Part shown: positions 1-8,288 of the stretch, piece by piece
Layout: each line of letters begins with the position of its first letter
How positions within the stretch are numbered: position 1 is the stretch's first letter
Assembly (NCBI GenBank): GCA_031969915.1
Contig: DALYJJ010000058.1
Span: forward strand, 1 to 35,671
Reading direction: 5' to 3'
DNA from: DALYJJ01 sp031969915
GTDB lineage: Bacteria; Acidobacteriota; Terriglobia; Bryobacterales; Bryobacteraceae
Length of the DNA: 35,671 nt
The notes under the pieces: model-generated
Seen by the model: only the letters and a program-made list of their open reading frames with translations
The model's database searches: none
Told to the model about the DNA's origin: nothing
Program-made: the position numbers and the translations under genes

Positions 1-1
1 C

Positions 2-1081
2 TCCGTGGACACGGCCGTCAAGGCCCTGAAGCAGGGCGCCTACGACTACATCACCAAGCCCTTCGACCCCGATGAACTCGTGCACCTGGTGAGGAAAGCC
101 CTGGAACACCAGGCGGCCAAGCGCGAGGTCGAGCGCCTGCGGGAAAACCTCCAGGACTCGCTCCCCGCTTCCGACCTGGTTGGCCAGAGCCCGGCCATGA
201 AACGCGTCATGGAGCTGATCGACACGGTGGCTCCCACTGACGCTACGGTACTGCTCACGGGCGAAAGCGGCACGGGCAAAGAGGTGGTCGCCCGCACGAT
301 CCACGCTCGCAGCGCAAGGCGATTCATGCCCATGGTCGTCATCCATTGCGGTGCGCTCACCGAGACGCTGCTGGAAAGCGAGTTGTTCGGCCACGAGCGC
401 GGCGCCTTCACGGGCGCACAGTTCCGGAAGAAGGGCAAGTTCGAGGTCGCCGACGGCGGCACGGTCTTCCTCGATGAGATTGCCGACATCAGCCTGAAGA
501 CGCAGACCGATCTCCTCCGCGTGCTGCAGGAAAAGGAGATCACCCGCGTCGGCAGCACGGAGACCGTCGAAGTCGATTTCCGGTGCATCGCGGCCTCCAA
601 CAAGAGTCTCGAACGCCTGGTGAAGGAAGGCACCTTCCGGCCCGATCTCTTCTACCGCCTGAACGTGTTTTCGATCGAGATCCCGCCGCTGCGCGACCGC
701 CTGGAAGACGTGCCCATGCTGGTCAACCATTTCCTGGTCAAGTACGCGGCGGCCATGAACCGGCCGGTCCCGCGCATCGCCTCGCGCGCCCTCGAACTGT
801 TGATGAACTACCAGTGGCCGGGCAACGTCCGCGAGCTCGAGAACGCGATTGAACGCGCCATGGTGATCAGCCGCGAGGCCGAGATTCAGCCCTCCGACTT
901 CCCGTTCCAGTTGCACCCGGTCGAGTCGATGAACGGCGGACGGACGTTGGAGGACGTGGAGAAGGCGCACATCGGCAAGGTACTCGAAGAGACGAAGTGG
1001 AATATGTCGCGGACGGCGCGCATCCTGGACATCGACCGCACGACGCTCTACAACAAACTCAAACGGTACGGCCTCCGGTAA
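2..1081 (+). CDS. sigma-54-dependent NtrC-family response regulator (5' truncated by window edge)
   Basis: This is the C-terminal part of a two-component activator that hydrolyses ATP to remodel sigma-54 RNA polymerase at -24/-12 promoters. The frame is open to the window edge. Numbering from the GTG at position 5, residues 1-35 are the end of a receiver domain, including the conserved Lys of ITKPF; the phosphorylated Asp lies upstream, outside the window. The AAA+ domain follows from about residue 57: Walker A GESGTGKE (86-93), the sigma-54 contact loop GAFTGA (133-138), Walker B FLDEI (about 155-159), and the arginine-finger region RPDLFYRLNVF. A Fis-type helix-turn-helix ends the protein (about 315-358, RTARILDIDRTTLYNKLKRYGL). 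All key motifs are intact. The GTG at 5 is internal, not the real start. The protease gene starts 3 bases after the stop, so the two are probably co-transcribed. The partner kinase and signal are not visible. Confidence 0.95.
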   Translation, partial: SVDTAVKALKQGAYDYITKPFDPDELVHLVRKALEHQAAKREVERLRENLQDSLPASDLVGQSPAMKRVMELIDTVAPTDATVLLTGESGTGKEVVARTIHARSARRFMPMVVIHCGALTETLLESELFGHERGAFTGAQFRKKGKFEVADGGTVFLDEIADISLKTQTDLLRVLQEKEITRVGSTETVEVDFRCIAASNKSLERLVKEGTFRPDLFYRLNVFSIEIPPLRDRLEDVPMLVNHFLVKYAAAMNRPVPRIASRALELLMNYQWPGNVRELENAIERAMVISREAEIQPSDFPFQLHPVESMNGGRTLEDVEKAHIGKVLEETKWNMSRTARILDIDRTTLYNKLKRYGLR

Positions 1082-1084
1082 GCC

Positions 1085-1621
1085 ATGGGTTGGTGGTCGA
1101 GGTCCCCGTCCATTCACCTGGTGGCGGTCGGGCCGCGCGTCTCCCTGGAGCGGCTGGATCGTCTGGCGGCGCTGCTCGCCAAGACGCTCACCATGTCCTG
1201 CCGCGTGCGGGACAGTTGGATCGATCCGGCGCCGGCATTCGATCCCGTCCGCGGCCAGTTCCACTCCACGGCCATCCTCCAGGGCATGCTCTCGGCCGCC
1301 AACGGGGCCCGGCTTCTGGGCGTCGCCGACGTCGATCTGTTCGTGCCGATCCTGACCTACGTATTCGGCGAAGCGCAGCTCGGCGGCCAGTGCGCGCTGG
1401 TCTCGACGTTCCGGCTGCACGAGGAATACTACGGCCTGCCCATCAACGAGGACCTGCTCGCCGAGCGCCTGGCCAAGGAGGCCCTCCACGAACTCGGCCA
1501 TACATGGGGTCTGAAGCACTGCCCCGACTGGCGCTGCGCGATGGCCTCCACACACGCGGTGGAGCGGCTCGATCTGAAGGACCTCGCGTTCTGCCGGACC
1601 TGCCGCGCGGCGATCGTCTGA
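1085..1621 (+). CDS. archaemetzincin-like zinc metalloprotease (peptidase M54)
   Basis: This 178-residue protein carries the full archaemetzincin signature near its C terminus. The metzincin-type zinc site is HELGHTWGLKH (His135, His139, His145, with catalytic Glu136). Cys146, Cys151, Met153 and a CRTC pair (Cys170, Cys173) follow, forming the second, structural zinc site that separates M54 from other metzincins. The length fits the family. There is no signal peptide or membrane segment, so it should be cytoplasmic. Natural substrates of archaemetzincins are poorly known. The family is common in archaea and vertebrates and patchy in bacteria. The ATG lies 3 bases after the stop of the sigma-54 activator, with no clear Shine-Dalgarno of its own, which suggests translational coupling. 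The family call is strong; the biological role is not inferable from sequence. Confidence 0.9.
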   Translation: MGWWSRSPSIHLVAVGPRVSLERLDRLAALLAKTLTMSCRVRDSWIDPAPAFDPVRGQFHSTAILQGMLSAANGARLLGVADVDLFVPILTYVFGEAQLGGQCALVSTFRLHEEYYGLPINEDLLAERLAKEALHELGHTWGLKHCPDWRCAMASTHAVERLDLKDLAFCRTCRAAIV

Positions 1622-1643
1622 AGCCGTCCAGCGGCGCGCGAGG

Positions 1644-2045
1644 TCACGTTCGCGCGCGGCCGGCGATCCTCCGCCTGGCCACCACCGCCAGACCCACCCC
1701 GGCGATCAGGGAGCAGAGACCCTGGATGGCCAGCATTCCCCCGTTGTCCACCGCATGGATCGCCGGCGCAAACGCGAGCACCCGAACGGGCACCCGGGAA
1801 CCAGCCGCCAGCGCCCGGACTGCGTCGCCCGAGCCGCGATACTCTTTGCCGCCGCGGAAGTGAACGTAGTGCACCCGGTAGGTGCGATTGCGCGCGCCCC
1901 AGGACGAGACCGAGTATTCGGCGACGGCCGATGCCCGCTCCCCGGCCGCGAGCAGAAGGAGGCTGGCGGTGGCGATCCACAGCAGCCAGACCGCGCCCGC
2001 CGCCAGCACCAACGTCCACAGCCAGGCCGCTTTCCTTCCCTTCAT
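1644..2045 (-). CDS. small two-TM membrane protein, DUF3592-like
   Basis: This 133-residue protein has an N-terminal membrane segment (about residues 9-33), a loop of about 70 residues with beta-rich character (VSSWGARNRTYRVHYVHF... then SRVPVRVLAF), and a second membrane segment near the C terminus (about 104-122) followed by a basic RRRIAGRART tail. This resembles DUF3592 proteins, whose function is unknown; the assignment is by eye. Its ATG overlaps the stop of the upstream 1455-residue gene by 4 bases (ATGA), so the two are translationally coupled and probably act together. The two-helix layout places the loop outside the cytoplasm if the termini are inside. It could be an assembly, anchoring or protective partner of the large exported protein. 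Confidence 0.7.
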   Translation of the reverse strand: MKGRKAAWLWTLVLAAGAVWLLWIATASLLLLAAGERASAVAEYSVSSWGARNRTYRVHYVHFRGGKEYRGSGDAVRALAAGSRVPVRVLAFAPAIHAVDNGGMLAIQGLCSLIAGVGLAVVARRRIAGRART

Positions 2046-5000
2046 CGCCCCAGTTTGTTCACGCCCTCGATCGCCGTCGCTACGCGATCGATGACACCGC
2101 GCAGGCTTTCTTCGCCGGAGGTGAGCCGGAGCGACCGCTGACCCGCCACCGGGTCCATCATCATCGTGTTCAGCGACTGCTTCACGCGCTGCCAGTACTC
2201 GATGCGCGCCGGATCCGCCTTGGCCCGCTCCAACTGGGTGAGCAGGCGCTGCTCGATCTCCTTGGCCGCGGTTCTGGCCTGCTCCACCATGCGTAGGGCG
2301 GCGGGGAGCGGCGCCTTTTCGAGCGACAGTACCTTATCGCGGGCCACATCGGCCGCCTGCTGTGCCCATGGGTCGCGCCAGAGGTTCGGTTGCCCGGGGT
2401 TCATGAGCCGGGTAAAGCCCCACTGACGGTAGGCATCCCCGCTCATCGAGGTGGTGATGTTCTGGAACGCTTTCTTTGGATCCTGGCCGAACATCGCCTC
2501 CCGATAGGTTTGCTCGTACAATTCCTGCATCCGCTCCTGCGCCTGATGCAGGTTCACCGGTTTGTCCCCCTGGACCAGCCGGAAGCGGCTGGGATCCCGC
2601 TCCATCAGGCCGAAGTCGCGGTCCATGTTGAAGGTCTCCCGCTTACCGCCTTGCCGGAACTCACGGAATTCGACGGCGGCGGCGTCGCGCCACTCTCCAT
2701 TCGGCCCGCGCTCCTGCCAGCGAATGCCGCTCTTCTCCACCGCGGAGCGGAACGCGGGATCGACGCGCTTCCGGTACATCTCGCGGATGACCGAAGTGGC
2801 ATCCGTCTCCAGCGCCCGTCCCGGGCCCGCCGATCCGCCTTGCTTGATGAGCAGCTTCGCCATGTAATTCGAATTGATTTCCGCCGCTAGCCGCAAGCGC
2901 TGCTCACCGGTTGCCGACTTGAAGGCGCCGATCAGCCGCTCGGCCTGGTTGCGCTCATGGACGATCACTGCGTTCGTGCACAGCTCCTGCACCGTCAGGG
3001 TGGGGATCTTCGAAGCGGCTTGTCCGCTTCGCGCCAACGAATACGCCTTGGCCGCCTTGGACAGGCCATACTCCACCAGCTTGCCGCCAACGAAAGTGAG
3101 GGCCGCGGAGCTCGCCGCTCCGCTCAGCCCGCCTTCCTGGTAGCCGTCCATGGCCTCGACGGCCACCGCGCCGGCAAGGCTCAACTGGCCCACCGCCTCC
3201 CGAATGGCCTGCACGGGTCCACCCTCCGCATATCCCGTCACGCCTCCGTAGGCGAATTCGAACCCGGACGTCGCCACGGTATTCGCCGCGGCACTGAACC
3301 CGAGCTCCGCAATCGCGGCCGGAGCCAGCACCGCAAGCGCCACGGAGGCGGCGATCTTGGTTCGCTGCGCGTACCGCAACAGATCGTCAGCCGTCTCCGC
3401 TTCCTCCTGTGCGCGTGCGCCGGCTGCGAGGTTACCGCCCTGGACCAGATCCGATACGGCCCGGGCCGCCTGTCTCGCTTTCTCCAGATTGCCCGCGGCG
3501 ATGTCGGCCGGGGAGAGCTGCCGGGCCACGAAATCGCGCACTTGCCGCGCCTGCTCGGCTGACTCTGCCGTACCCGCCAGTCTCATCAGCCCCTCCGCCA
3601 TCCGCCGCGTTTGCTCTACACGGTCGTTGTACTCGCGAGAGTTGTCGATCATCTGCGCATGCAGCAGTTCGTCCATCTTCGTTCTGGTGTGGACATAGGT
3701 TCCGGTCTCCAGTGCCTGCACCAGGTCGCGCTCGGCTTGGATATTCGCTTCGGCGTTGATCACGCGCCATTCGAGCAGGTCCTTTTCGGATGCCGTCTTC
3801 GCCTTCGCCAAGTCCGCACGGTCCTTGGCCAGTTGACGTTCGATGGCCTGAATCCAGGTATTGTGTTCGCTGATCGCCTCGCGCCGTTCCTTCTCTCCCA
3901 TCGCTGGCAGTGCGGCGCCGGGGGCCGCGGCCGAGGCGCCTCCCGACGGCGCCCCCAATCCCAACGCCGCGGCCACCTGCGCGGGCGATGGATCCGCCAT
4001 CTTAACCGTCGCGTAGCGCTCCGCGGCCTCCAGGCTCGCCGGCGGATTCACGATCATGCGGGCCACGTACAGGGCCGTGAATTTCCGGCGCCGGTTCATC
4101 TCGTCCATGCAGTTGAAGTTCGACGGTGCGCACGGCCACGCACCTTCGTCGTCGGGTGCGGCCGCCATCGCGGCGCCCCTCCGTTGACGATCCTGGTCGG
4201 CACGCCGCATCGCGTCGACCGTGGCCGGGTTGTACGGCATCGGCGGGTTGAACAAGTCCGCTCTCGAAAACTCGCCCCGGTAGGTGGGCCAGTCCTTGGT
4301 CAGACGCCATCGGAGCGTGGTGCCGTTGATCTCAATGGTGAAGTCCTCCTGGCTCGGCTTGTACACTCCCGGACCGGACGGGCGGAGCGTCCACTTCATC
4401 ACGCTGCAACCCATCTCCGGCAGATCGCACTCGATTTCGCCGAAGGAGCCGTCACGCAGCGGAAAGATCCCGTGCGTGATCTTGTCGTTGATCCAGACCC
4501 CCGCGATGGTTCCCGGCGCCGGACCGGTGGGCGCCGCGGACACGGGCGCCGGAGATGCCGCGGGCCGTCCGCCGCCCAGCGCCTTGGCTCGTTCCGCCGC
4601 CCGGACCTCGGGCAGGTTCGGAGGATTCCCGGCTTGCTCGGCCCTGGCGAGAATGCGGTTCAGCCTGCCCTGGGCCGCCAGCAGGAGTTGCCGGCTCTGG
4701 TAGGCCGCCGCCAGCGCCGTCGCCGCCCCGGCCTCGTCTTCCACTACCGCTGCCGCCACGGCCTGCGCCCAGGCCGCGTCAAACGCCGTGGCCGCATTCG
4801 TCACCGTCTCTCGGACCGCCAGTGTCTCCTCGACCAGGGGAGCCAGGTGCTCCAGCGAACGCGCCGCCTCGGGGGACGGGTCCTGGAGGAAACTCGACCA
4901 CTTTTTTGCGAACTTCCGTTCCTCTTCCGGCGTCATCGGTCCCGCCAGTTCGCGGAACCCGTTCATCGCCATGCCCGCGGCGGCTGCGTATTGGGTGGGC

Positions 5001-6409
5001 GATGCCGCCGGCCGGCGGCGGCTCTCCGGCATGCCCAGGTCCCCCGCTGCGGCGGGCAGCGGTTGGGCCGGTGCGACGGGCGCCCACAGCACGTCGGCTG
5101 GGACGGGCGCCGGCTTGGGCAACCTCGCAACCGCTTTCTCAATCGGATGCGGTCCTGCATACTTTCGGATCTCTTTACCTTTAATCCATCGCAGCGTCTC
5201 CAACACCGCCATCCCGGCCGGCGGCGGCTGCTTGACCAGACCCGGCGCCTCGATCGCCATCCGGAACAGCTCGTCGCCTCCGTCCAGGTAGCATTCAAAC
5301 GATGTCGACTTCGTTCGCGCCTGCTCGCGCCGGATGCACTCAGCAGCTACCTGGCCCAGTTTGCCGCCTGCCAACGGCACGGCCGCGCCTGGCGCCGGCG
5401 CCTTCCACTTGGCTACGATGCGGGCGCGCTCGGCCGGCCCCCGGTACGGAGTTCCCTGCTCTTCAAAACGGATCTTCGCTCCGGGCGTGTTTTGCACCAG
5501 GTCGCCAGACCATGTCAACGTCAGTGCCTTTGCCGCCACGCTGTCCTTCCACGATGTCTCCGCCTTCATCGCGAGCGGGCCGAACAGCAGCGTGCGAAAC
5601 ACCGGCGCCGTACCCATGTCTTCTGCGGTGTCCACCAGGATCTGCGGCGGCTTCTCCGGGCTAGCCCCGCCGGCCAGCCTTACCTCCCACTGAAAGTCGG
5701 ACCAGCTCGGCTTGCCTCTAATCATGCCCGCCGCCCGGTCAATGGTGCCCGTGTACGTCCCCAAGCCCGGCCGCTGGATCACGATCCGGTCGCCAGCGAT
5801 GCTCTCGATCCAGCCCATCTTCTCGATCACTCCGCTTTGCCCGCTCGGAAAGCGCTTCCAGGCGACGTGAAACGATTTGCCATCGGCCAGCACCGTCCAC
5901 ACCGATTCGTACCGGTCCGTGCCGCTCCGCTCGGTCACCGTCCACTTCGAACCGGGGCCGAGCCCCGGGATGCTCGCCGAGGCCTCCGGGGGCTCTGGAG
6001 CACGCTCGGCCCCCGGTAGCCTTACTTCCCACTGATAGTCGGACCAGCTCGGCTTGCCTCTGATGATGCCCGCCACTCGGTCAATGGTCCCGGTGTACGT
6101 CCCCAAGCCCGGCCGCTGGATCACGATCCGGTCGCCTATGACGCTTTCGATCCAGCCCATCTTCTCGATCACTCCGCTCTGCCCGCTCGGAAAGCGCTTC
6201 CAGGCCACGTGAAACGACTTGCCATCGGCCAGCACCGTCCACACGGCTTCGAAGCGATCCGAGCCGCTCCGCTCGGTCACCGTCCACCGCGCTCCCGGCG
6301 CCACACCCGGCAGCGTGGGCATCGACTGCGAGGCCCTTGCCTCCTGCGGTCCGAACGCCAGAATCGCCAAGGAAACAAACCAACCGAATGCATGAATCCG
6401 GATTTTCAT
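2042..6409 (-). CDS. giant exported protein with internal duplication, coiled coil and unknown C-terminal domain
   Basis: This protein of 1455 residues is not recognised as a known family. The ATG at 6409 is preferred over an upstream GTG at 6442 because it gives a clean signal peptide (MKIRIHAFGWFVSLAILAF, Ala-X-Ala near 24-26). Two near-identical beta-type units follow (residues 34-131 and 148-245; about 12 differences in 98). A region with a Cys-containing loop (about 320-410) and Pro/Ala-rich linkers come next. A compact domain (about 635-740; GVWINDKITHGIF..., two Cys) vaguely echoes the repeat unit. A long charged helical/coiled-coil region spans about 835-995. A hydrophobic Ala/Gly-rich stretch (about 1015-1110) could be membrane-associated. 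The C-terminal domain (about 1150-1455) is rich in charged and aromatic residues (FREFRQGGKRETFNMDRDFG). It is followed by a coupled small membrane protein. This layout recalls secreted polymorphic toxins or adhesins, but no catalytic motif was recognised. Confidence 0.8.
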   Translation of the reverse strand: MKIRIHAFGWFVSLAILAFGPQEARASQSMPTLPGVAPGARWTVTERSGSDRFEAVWTVLADGKSFHVAWKRFPSGQSGVIEKMGWIESVIGDRIVIQRPGLGTYTGTIDRVAGIIRGKPSWSDYQWEVRLPGAERAPEPPEASASIPGLGPGSKWTVTERSGTDRYESVWTVLADGKSFHVAWKRFPSGQSGVIEKMGWIESIAGDRIVIQRPGLGTYTGTIDRAAGMIRGKPSWSDFQWEVRLAGGASPEKPPQILVDTAEDMGTAPVFRTLLFGPLAMKAETSWKDSVAAKALTLTWSGDLVQNTPGAKIRFEEQGTPYRGPAERARIVAKWKAPAPGAAVPLAGGKLGQVAAECIRREQARTKSTSFECYLDGGDELFRMAIEAPGLVKQPPPAGMAVLETLRWIKGKEIRKYAGPHPIEKAVARLPKPAPVPADVLWAPVAPAQPLPAAAGDLGMPESRRRPAASPTQYAAAAGMAMNGFRELAGPMTPEEERKFAKKWSSFLQDPSPEAARSLEHLAPLVEETLAVRETVTNAATAFDAAWAQAVAAAVVEDEAGAATALAAAYQSRQLLLAAQGRLNRILARAEQAGNPPNLPEVRAAERAKALGGGRPAASPAPVSAAPTGPAPGTIAGVWINDKITHGIFPLRDGSFGEIECDLPEMGCSVMKWTLRPSGPGVYKPSQEDFTIEINGTTLRWRLTKDWPTYRGEFSRADLFNPPMPYNPATVDAMRRADQDRQRRGAAMAAAPDDEGAWPCAPSNFNCMDEMNRRRKFTALYVARMIVNPPASLEAAERYATVKMADPSPAQVAAALGLGAPSGGASAAAPGAALPAMGEKERREAISEHNTWIQAIERQLAKDRADLAKAKTASEKDLLEWRVINAEANIQAERDLVQALETGTYVHTRTKMDELLHAQMIDNSREYNDRVEQTRRMAEGLMRLAGTAESAEQARQVRDFVARQLSPADIAAGNLEKARQAARAVSDLVQGGNLAAGARAQEEAETADDLLRYAQRTKIAASVALAVLAPAAIAELGFSAAANTVATSGFEFAYGGVTGYAEGGPVQAIREAVGQLSLAGAVAVEAMDGYQEGGLSGAASSAALTFVGGKLVEYGLSKAAKAYSLARSGQAASKIPTLTVQELCTNAVIVHERNQAERLIGAFKSATGEQRLRLAAEINSNYMAKLLIKQGGSAGPGRALETDATSVIREMYRKRVDPAFRSAVEKSGIRWQERGPNGEWRDAAAVEFREFRQGGKRETFNMDRDFGLMERDPSRFRLVQGDKPVNLHQAQERMQELYEQTYREAMFGQDPKKAFQNITTSMSGDAYRQWGFTRLMNPGQPNLWRDPWAQQAADVARDKVLSLEKAPLPAALRMVEQARTAAKEIEQRLLTQLERAKADPARIEYWQRVKQSLNTMMMDPVAGQRSLRLTSGEESLRGVIDRVATAIEGVNKLGR
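5675..5968 (-). repeat. internal duplicated unit, copy 2 (residues 148-245 of the giant exported protein)
   Basis: This is the second copy of the 98-codon unit, separated from the first by a 16-residue Pro/Glu/Ala linker. Most substitutions are conservative (Val/Leu, Arg/Lys, Phe/Tyr, Ser/Thr), as expected if both copies are still under selection. Confidence 0.95.
6017..6310 (-). repeat. internal duplicated unit, copy 1 (residues 34-131 of the giant exported protein)
   Basis: This 98-codon unit is repeated in frame 342 bases further along the gene. Landmarks shared by both copies are WTVTERSG, VWTVLADGKSFHVAWKRF, GQSGVIEKMGWIES and GDRIVIQRPGLGTYTGTIDR. I count about 12 amino-acid differences in 98. 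The DNA is also nearly identical over long blocks, which points to a recent duplication or ongoing gene conversion. Confidence 0.95.
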
Positions 6410-6617
6410 AGCTAGATACCCGTTAGCGCGGCGCCGGCGCACACCAGGCCGCTTCTCACATACCTATCAAGCCGTGCGCGCGGCCACTGTGTCAATCGGC
6501 AAGTCGGAGTAGAACTCCATACCACTCGAAGCGGCGAGGCGCGAAGGACTTCCCTGCCCAAATGCGACGTGCGGCTCCAGTATTGGCCGCGCCAGCATGG
6601 CGGGGCGTGCGGGGGGA

Positions 6618-8213
6618 TCAGCGAACCGCGGCGCGCTGCGAGGGCGCCTCGCGCACACCGAAGACGTAGGCTCCCTTGTCCTGATAAATGGGGATGACCA
6701 GCGGACTCGCGAGGAGACGGGCAACAGCGCCGCCGCGCTCTTCCGGAAAAAGCTCCGCATCGAAGTCGGCCGTGGTGAAGAAGGCGTGCGTGAGGCCTTC
6801 GCGCTGGGCGTAGGCGGGAGAATCGGCGAAGGCGTCGACGACCGGTTGCCGTTTGCCGCCGTACCGCAGCCGGGTGGGGACTTCCACGCGGTTGGCCGGC
6901 AAGCCGGTGAACAGGTAGAACTCGGTATCCCGGTAGGCGAGGAAGCCCGAGGTGTCCTTGAGATGCGCAGCCGCCCAGGCGTAGGCGGCGCGGCGTGTCT
7001 GCGCCCACTTGATCTCTTCGGCGGCGACGCCGGGCAGGTGCGTCGCAATGGCGGAGGCGGTCCGTACCGTCATGTAAACGCCGAGCGCGGCGATCGAGGC
7101 CAGGAGTCCGGCGGCGATGGCGCGTTCGGCGAGTTTAGGCTTGACGAGCGCGGCGCGCAGCGCGCTGCCCAAGTGCACGACCTCGGCGGCGAGGCCGGCG
7201 AGCAGCAATGGAAACAGCGGATAGAGGAAACGCTCCGTGGGCGGGAAGTTCCAGACCGTCAGCAGCACAGCGCTGCCGGCGGCAAAGAGGGAGTAGACGC
7301 TCCATCCCTGCCGGCGGCCCAGGCGGACGATTCCTGCGACGGCGGCGAAGGCAACGAAGCGAAGAATGAGGTGGACGATGGCGACCGGGGCAGGCTCATA
7401 GAAGAAGAGGCCATACGTGGCCATCAGCAGCGCGCCGAGATTCTGCCAGAGCATGGGGAGGAAGTTGTCCGCGCCCACGTTGGCCAGGAAGTAGCCGAAA
7501 TAGTCGGTCTCGTAGGGGAAGCGGTCCGCCGTGCGATGGGCGGACGCCCAGAGTTGCCAGGACAAAGCGGCCAGGACGAGCGGGGCCAGAAATACCGCCG
7601 CACGGGGCGCCGCCCGCTTCCATCCTTCGCGGAACAGGAGAGCGATCGGCGCGGCGGCCAGCAGGGGTAGCGCCGCGGAGCGCGTCAGATAAGCCAGCGC
7701 CGCCAGAAGGCCGGCGGCAAGGAGGCGGCGCCGTCTGGCCTCGCCGTCGACGAGCAGAACCACTGCCAGCAGGAAACACCCGAAGAAGATCTCCGACATG
7801 AGCGTCGAACTCAGGATCAAGGTGTAGGGGTTGAGTGCAACCAGGCACGCGAGCGCCGTGGCGGCTGCTACACCAAAGCCGAAGCGGCGGAACAGGCGCC
7901 ACGCCAGAGCGACAAACACGGGCAGCGGCAGCCAGGCGAAGAGCGTCGCGAGCGGCAGGTTGGCCGGCGCCTCCGGCTGGATGCGCCAGACCACGGACAA
8001 ATACAGCGGGTAGAGCGGCGGATACTTGGTCTGGTACGGCCGGCCGGGCAGGCTCTCGATGCGGTACTCGCCGCGGGCGAGCGACTGGGCGGCGGTGAAG
8101 TAGAAGCCGTCGTCGTGACGCCCGAGATGCGGCTGATCCCGCAACCGCCAGGCGTTGTGGGCCGACGGGATCAAAGAGAGACAGACGAGCACGGCGGCCT
8201 GCCAAGGCCTCAT
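6618..8213 (-). CDS. GT-C membrane glycosyltransferase, PMT/ArnT (GT39)-like
   Basis: This is a 531-residue polytopic membrane protein. After the first hydrophobic segment comes a periplasmic loop with the acidic motif RHDDGFYF (about residues 32-39), then a conserved-looking YQTKYPPLYPLYLS segment, both typical of GT39 and related GT-C enzymes that move a sugar from a polyprenyl-phosphate carrier to an acceptor outside the cytoplasm. About ten further hydrophobic helices follow (for example LLAVVLLVDG, LLLAGLAAEVVHLG). A soluble C-terminal domain occupies the last 120 or so residues. An ATG five bases upstream of the chosen one runs into TGA at once, fixing the start at 8213. Donor and acceptor cannot be read from sequence; a glycan-modifying role in the envelope is inferred. 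The 75-base gap to the upstream gene contains nested inverted repeats. Confidence 0.8.
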   Translation of the reverse strand: MRPWQAAVLVCLSLIPSAHNAWRLRDQPHLGRHDDGFYFTAAQSLARGEYRIESLPGRPYQTKYPPLYPLYLSVVWRIQPEAPANLPLATLFAWLPLPVFVALAWRLFRRFGFGVAAATALACLVALNPYTLILSSTLMSEIFFGCFLLAVVLLVDGEARRRRLLAAGLLAALAYLTRSAALPLLAAAPIALLFREGWKRAAPRAAVFLAPLVLAALSWQLWASAHRTADRFPYETDYFGYFLANVGADNFLPMLWQNLGALLMATYGLFFYEPAPVAIVHLILRFVAFAAVAGIVRLGRRQGWSVYSLFAAGSAVLLTVWNFPPTERFLYPLFPLLLAGLAAEVVHLGSALRAALVKPKLAERAIAAGLLASIAALGVYMTVRTASAIATHLPGVAAEEIKWAQTRRAAYAWAAAHLKDTSGFLAYRDTEFYLFTGLPANRVEVPTRLRYGGKRQPVVDAFADSPAYAQREGLTHAFFTTADFDAELFPEERGGAVARLLASPLVIPIYQDKGAYVFGVREAPSQRAAVR

Positions 8214-8250
8214 ACCATCAAACTACCAAGGGACGCGGCTGGGACCTATC

Positions 8251-8287
8251 CGGTGATCCACTTAGTAAGTGATAGGGTGAATCACTT
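8251..8287. promoter_or_regulatory. cluster of overlapping inverted repeats (CACTTA/TAAGTG type)
   Basis: The gap between two minus-strand genes holds a perfect odd-centred palindrome CACTTA-G-TAAGTG (8259-8271) and a second dyad AAGTGAT (8267-8273) / ATCACTT (8281-8287), so the middle arm is shared. A further GTGATCCACTT lies at 8254-8263. No T-run follows on the minus strand, so it is less like an intrinsic terminator than like a set of operator half-sites or an mRNA hairpin ahead of the GT39-like gene. Confidence 0.45.
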
Positions 8288-8288
8288 G

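Noticed and set aside
5..7. GTG at position 5 as the real start of the sigma-54 activator
   Set aside because: The frame stays open to the window edge and the receiver domain would be cut in half; the true start lies upstream.
3611..6019. Long plus-strand open frame of about 800 codons opposite the giant exported protein
   Set aside because: Its translation is Arg/Gly/His/Pro-rich with no domain or signal, and the opposite strand has a signal peptide, a true internal protein repeat and a coupled neighbour. It is a GC-driven shadow.
6597..7670. Plus-strand open frame of about 357 codons
   Set aside because: Antisense to the GT39-like gene, Gly/Glu/Arg-rich, no recognisable motif.
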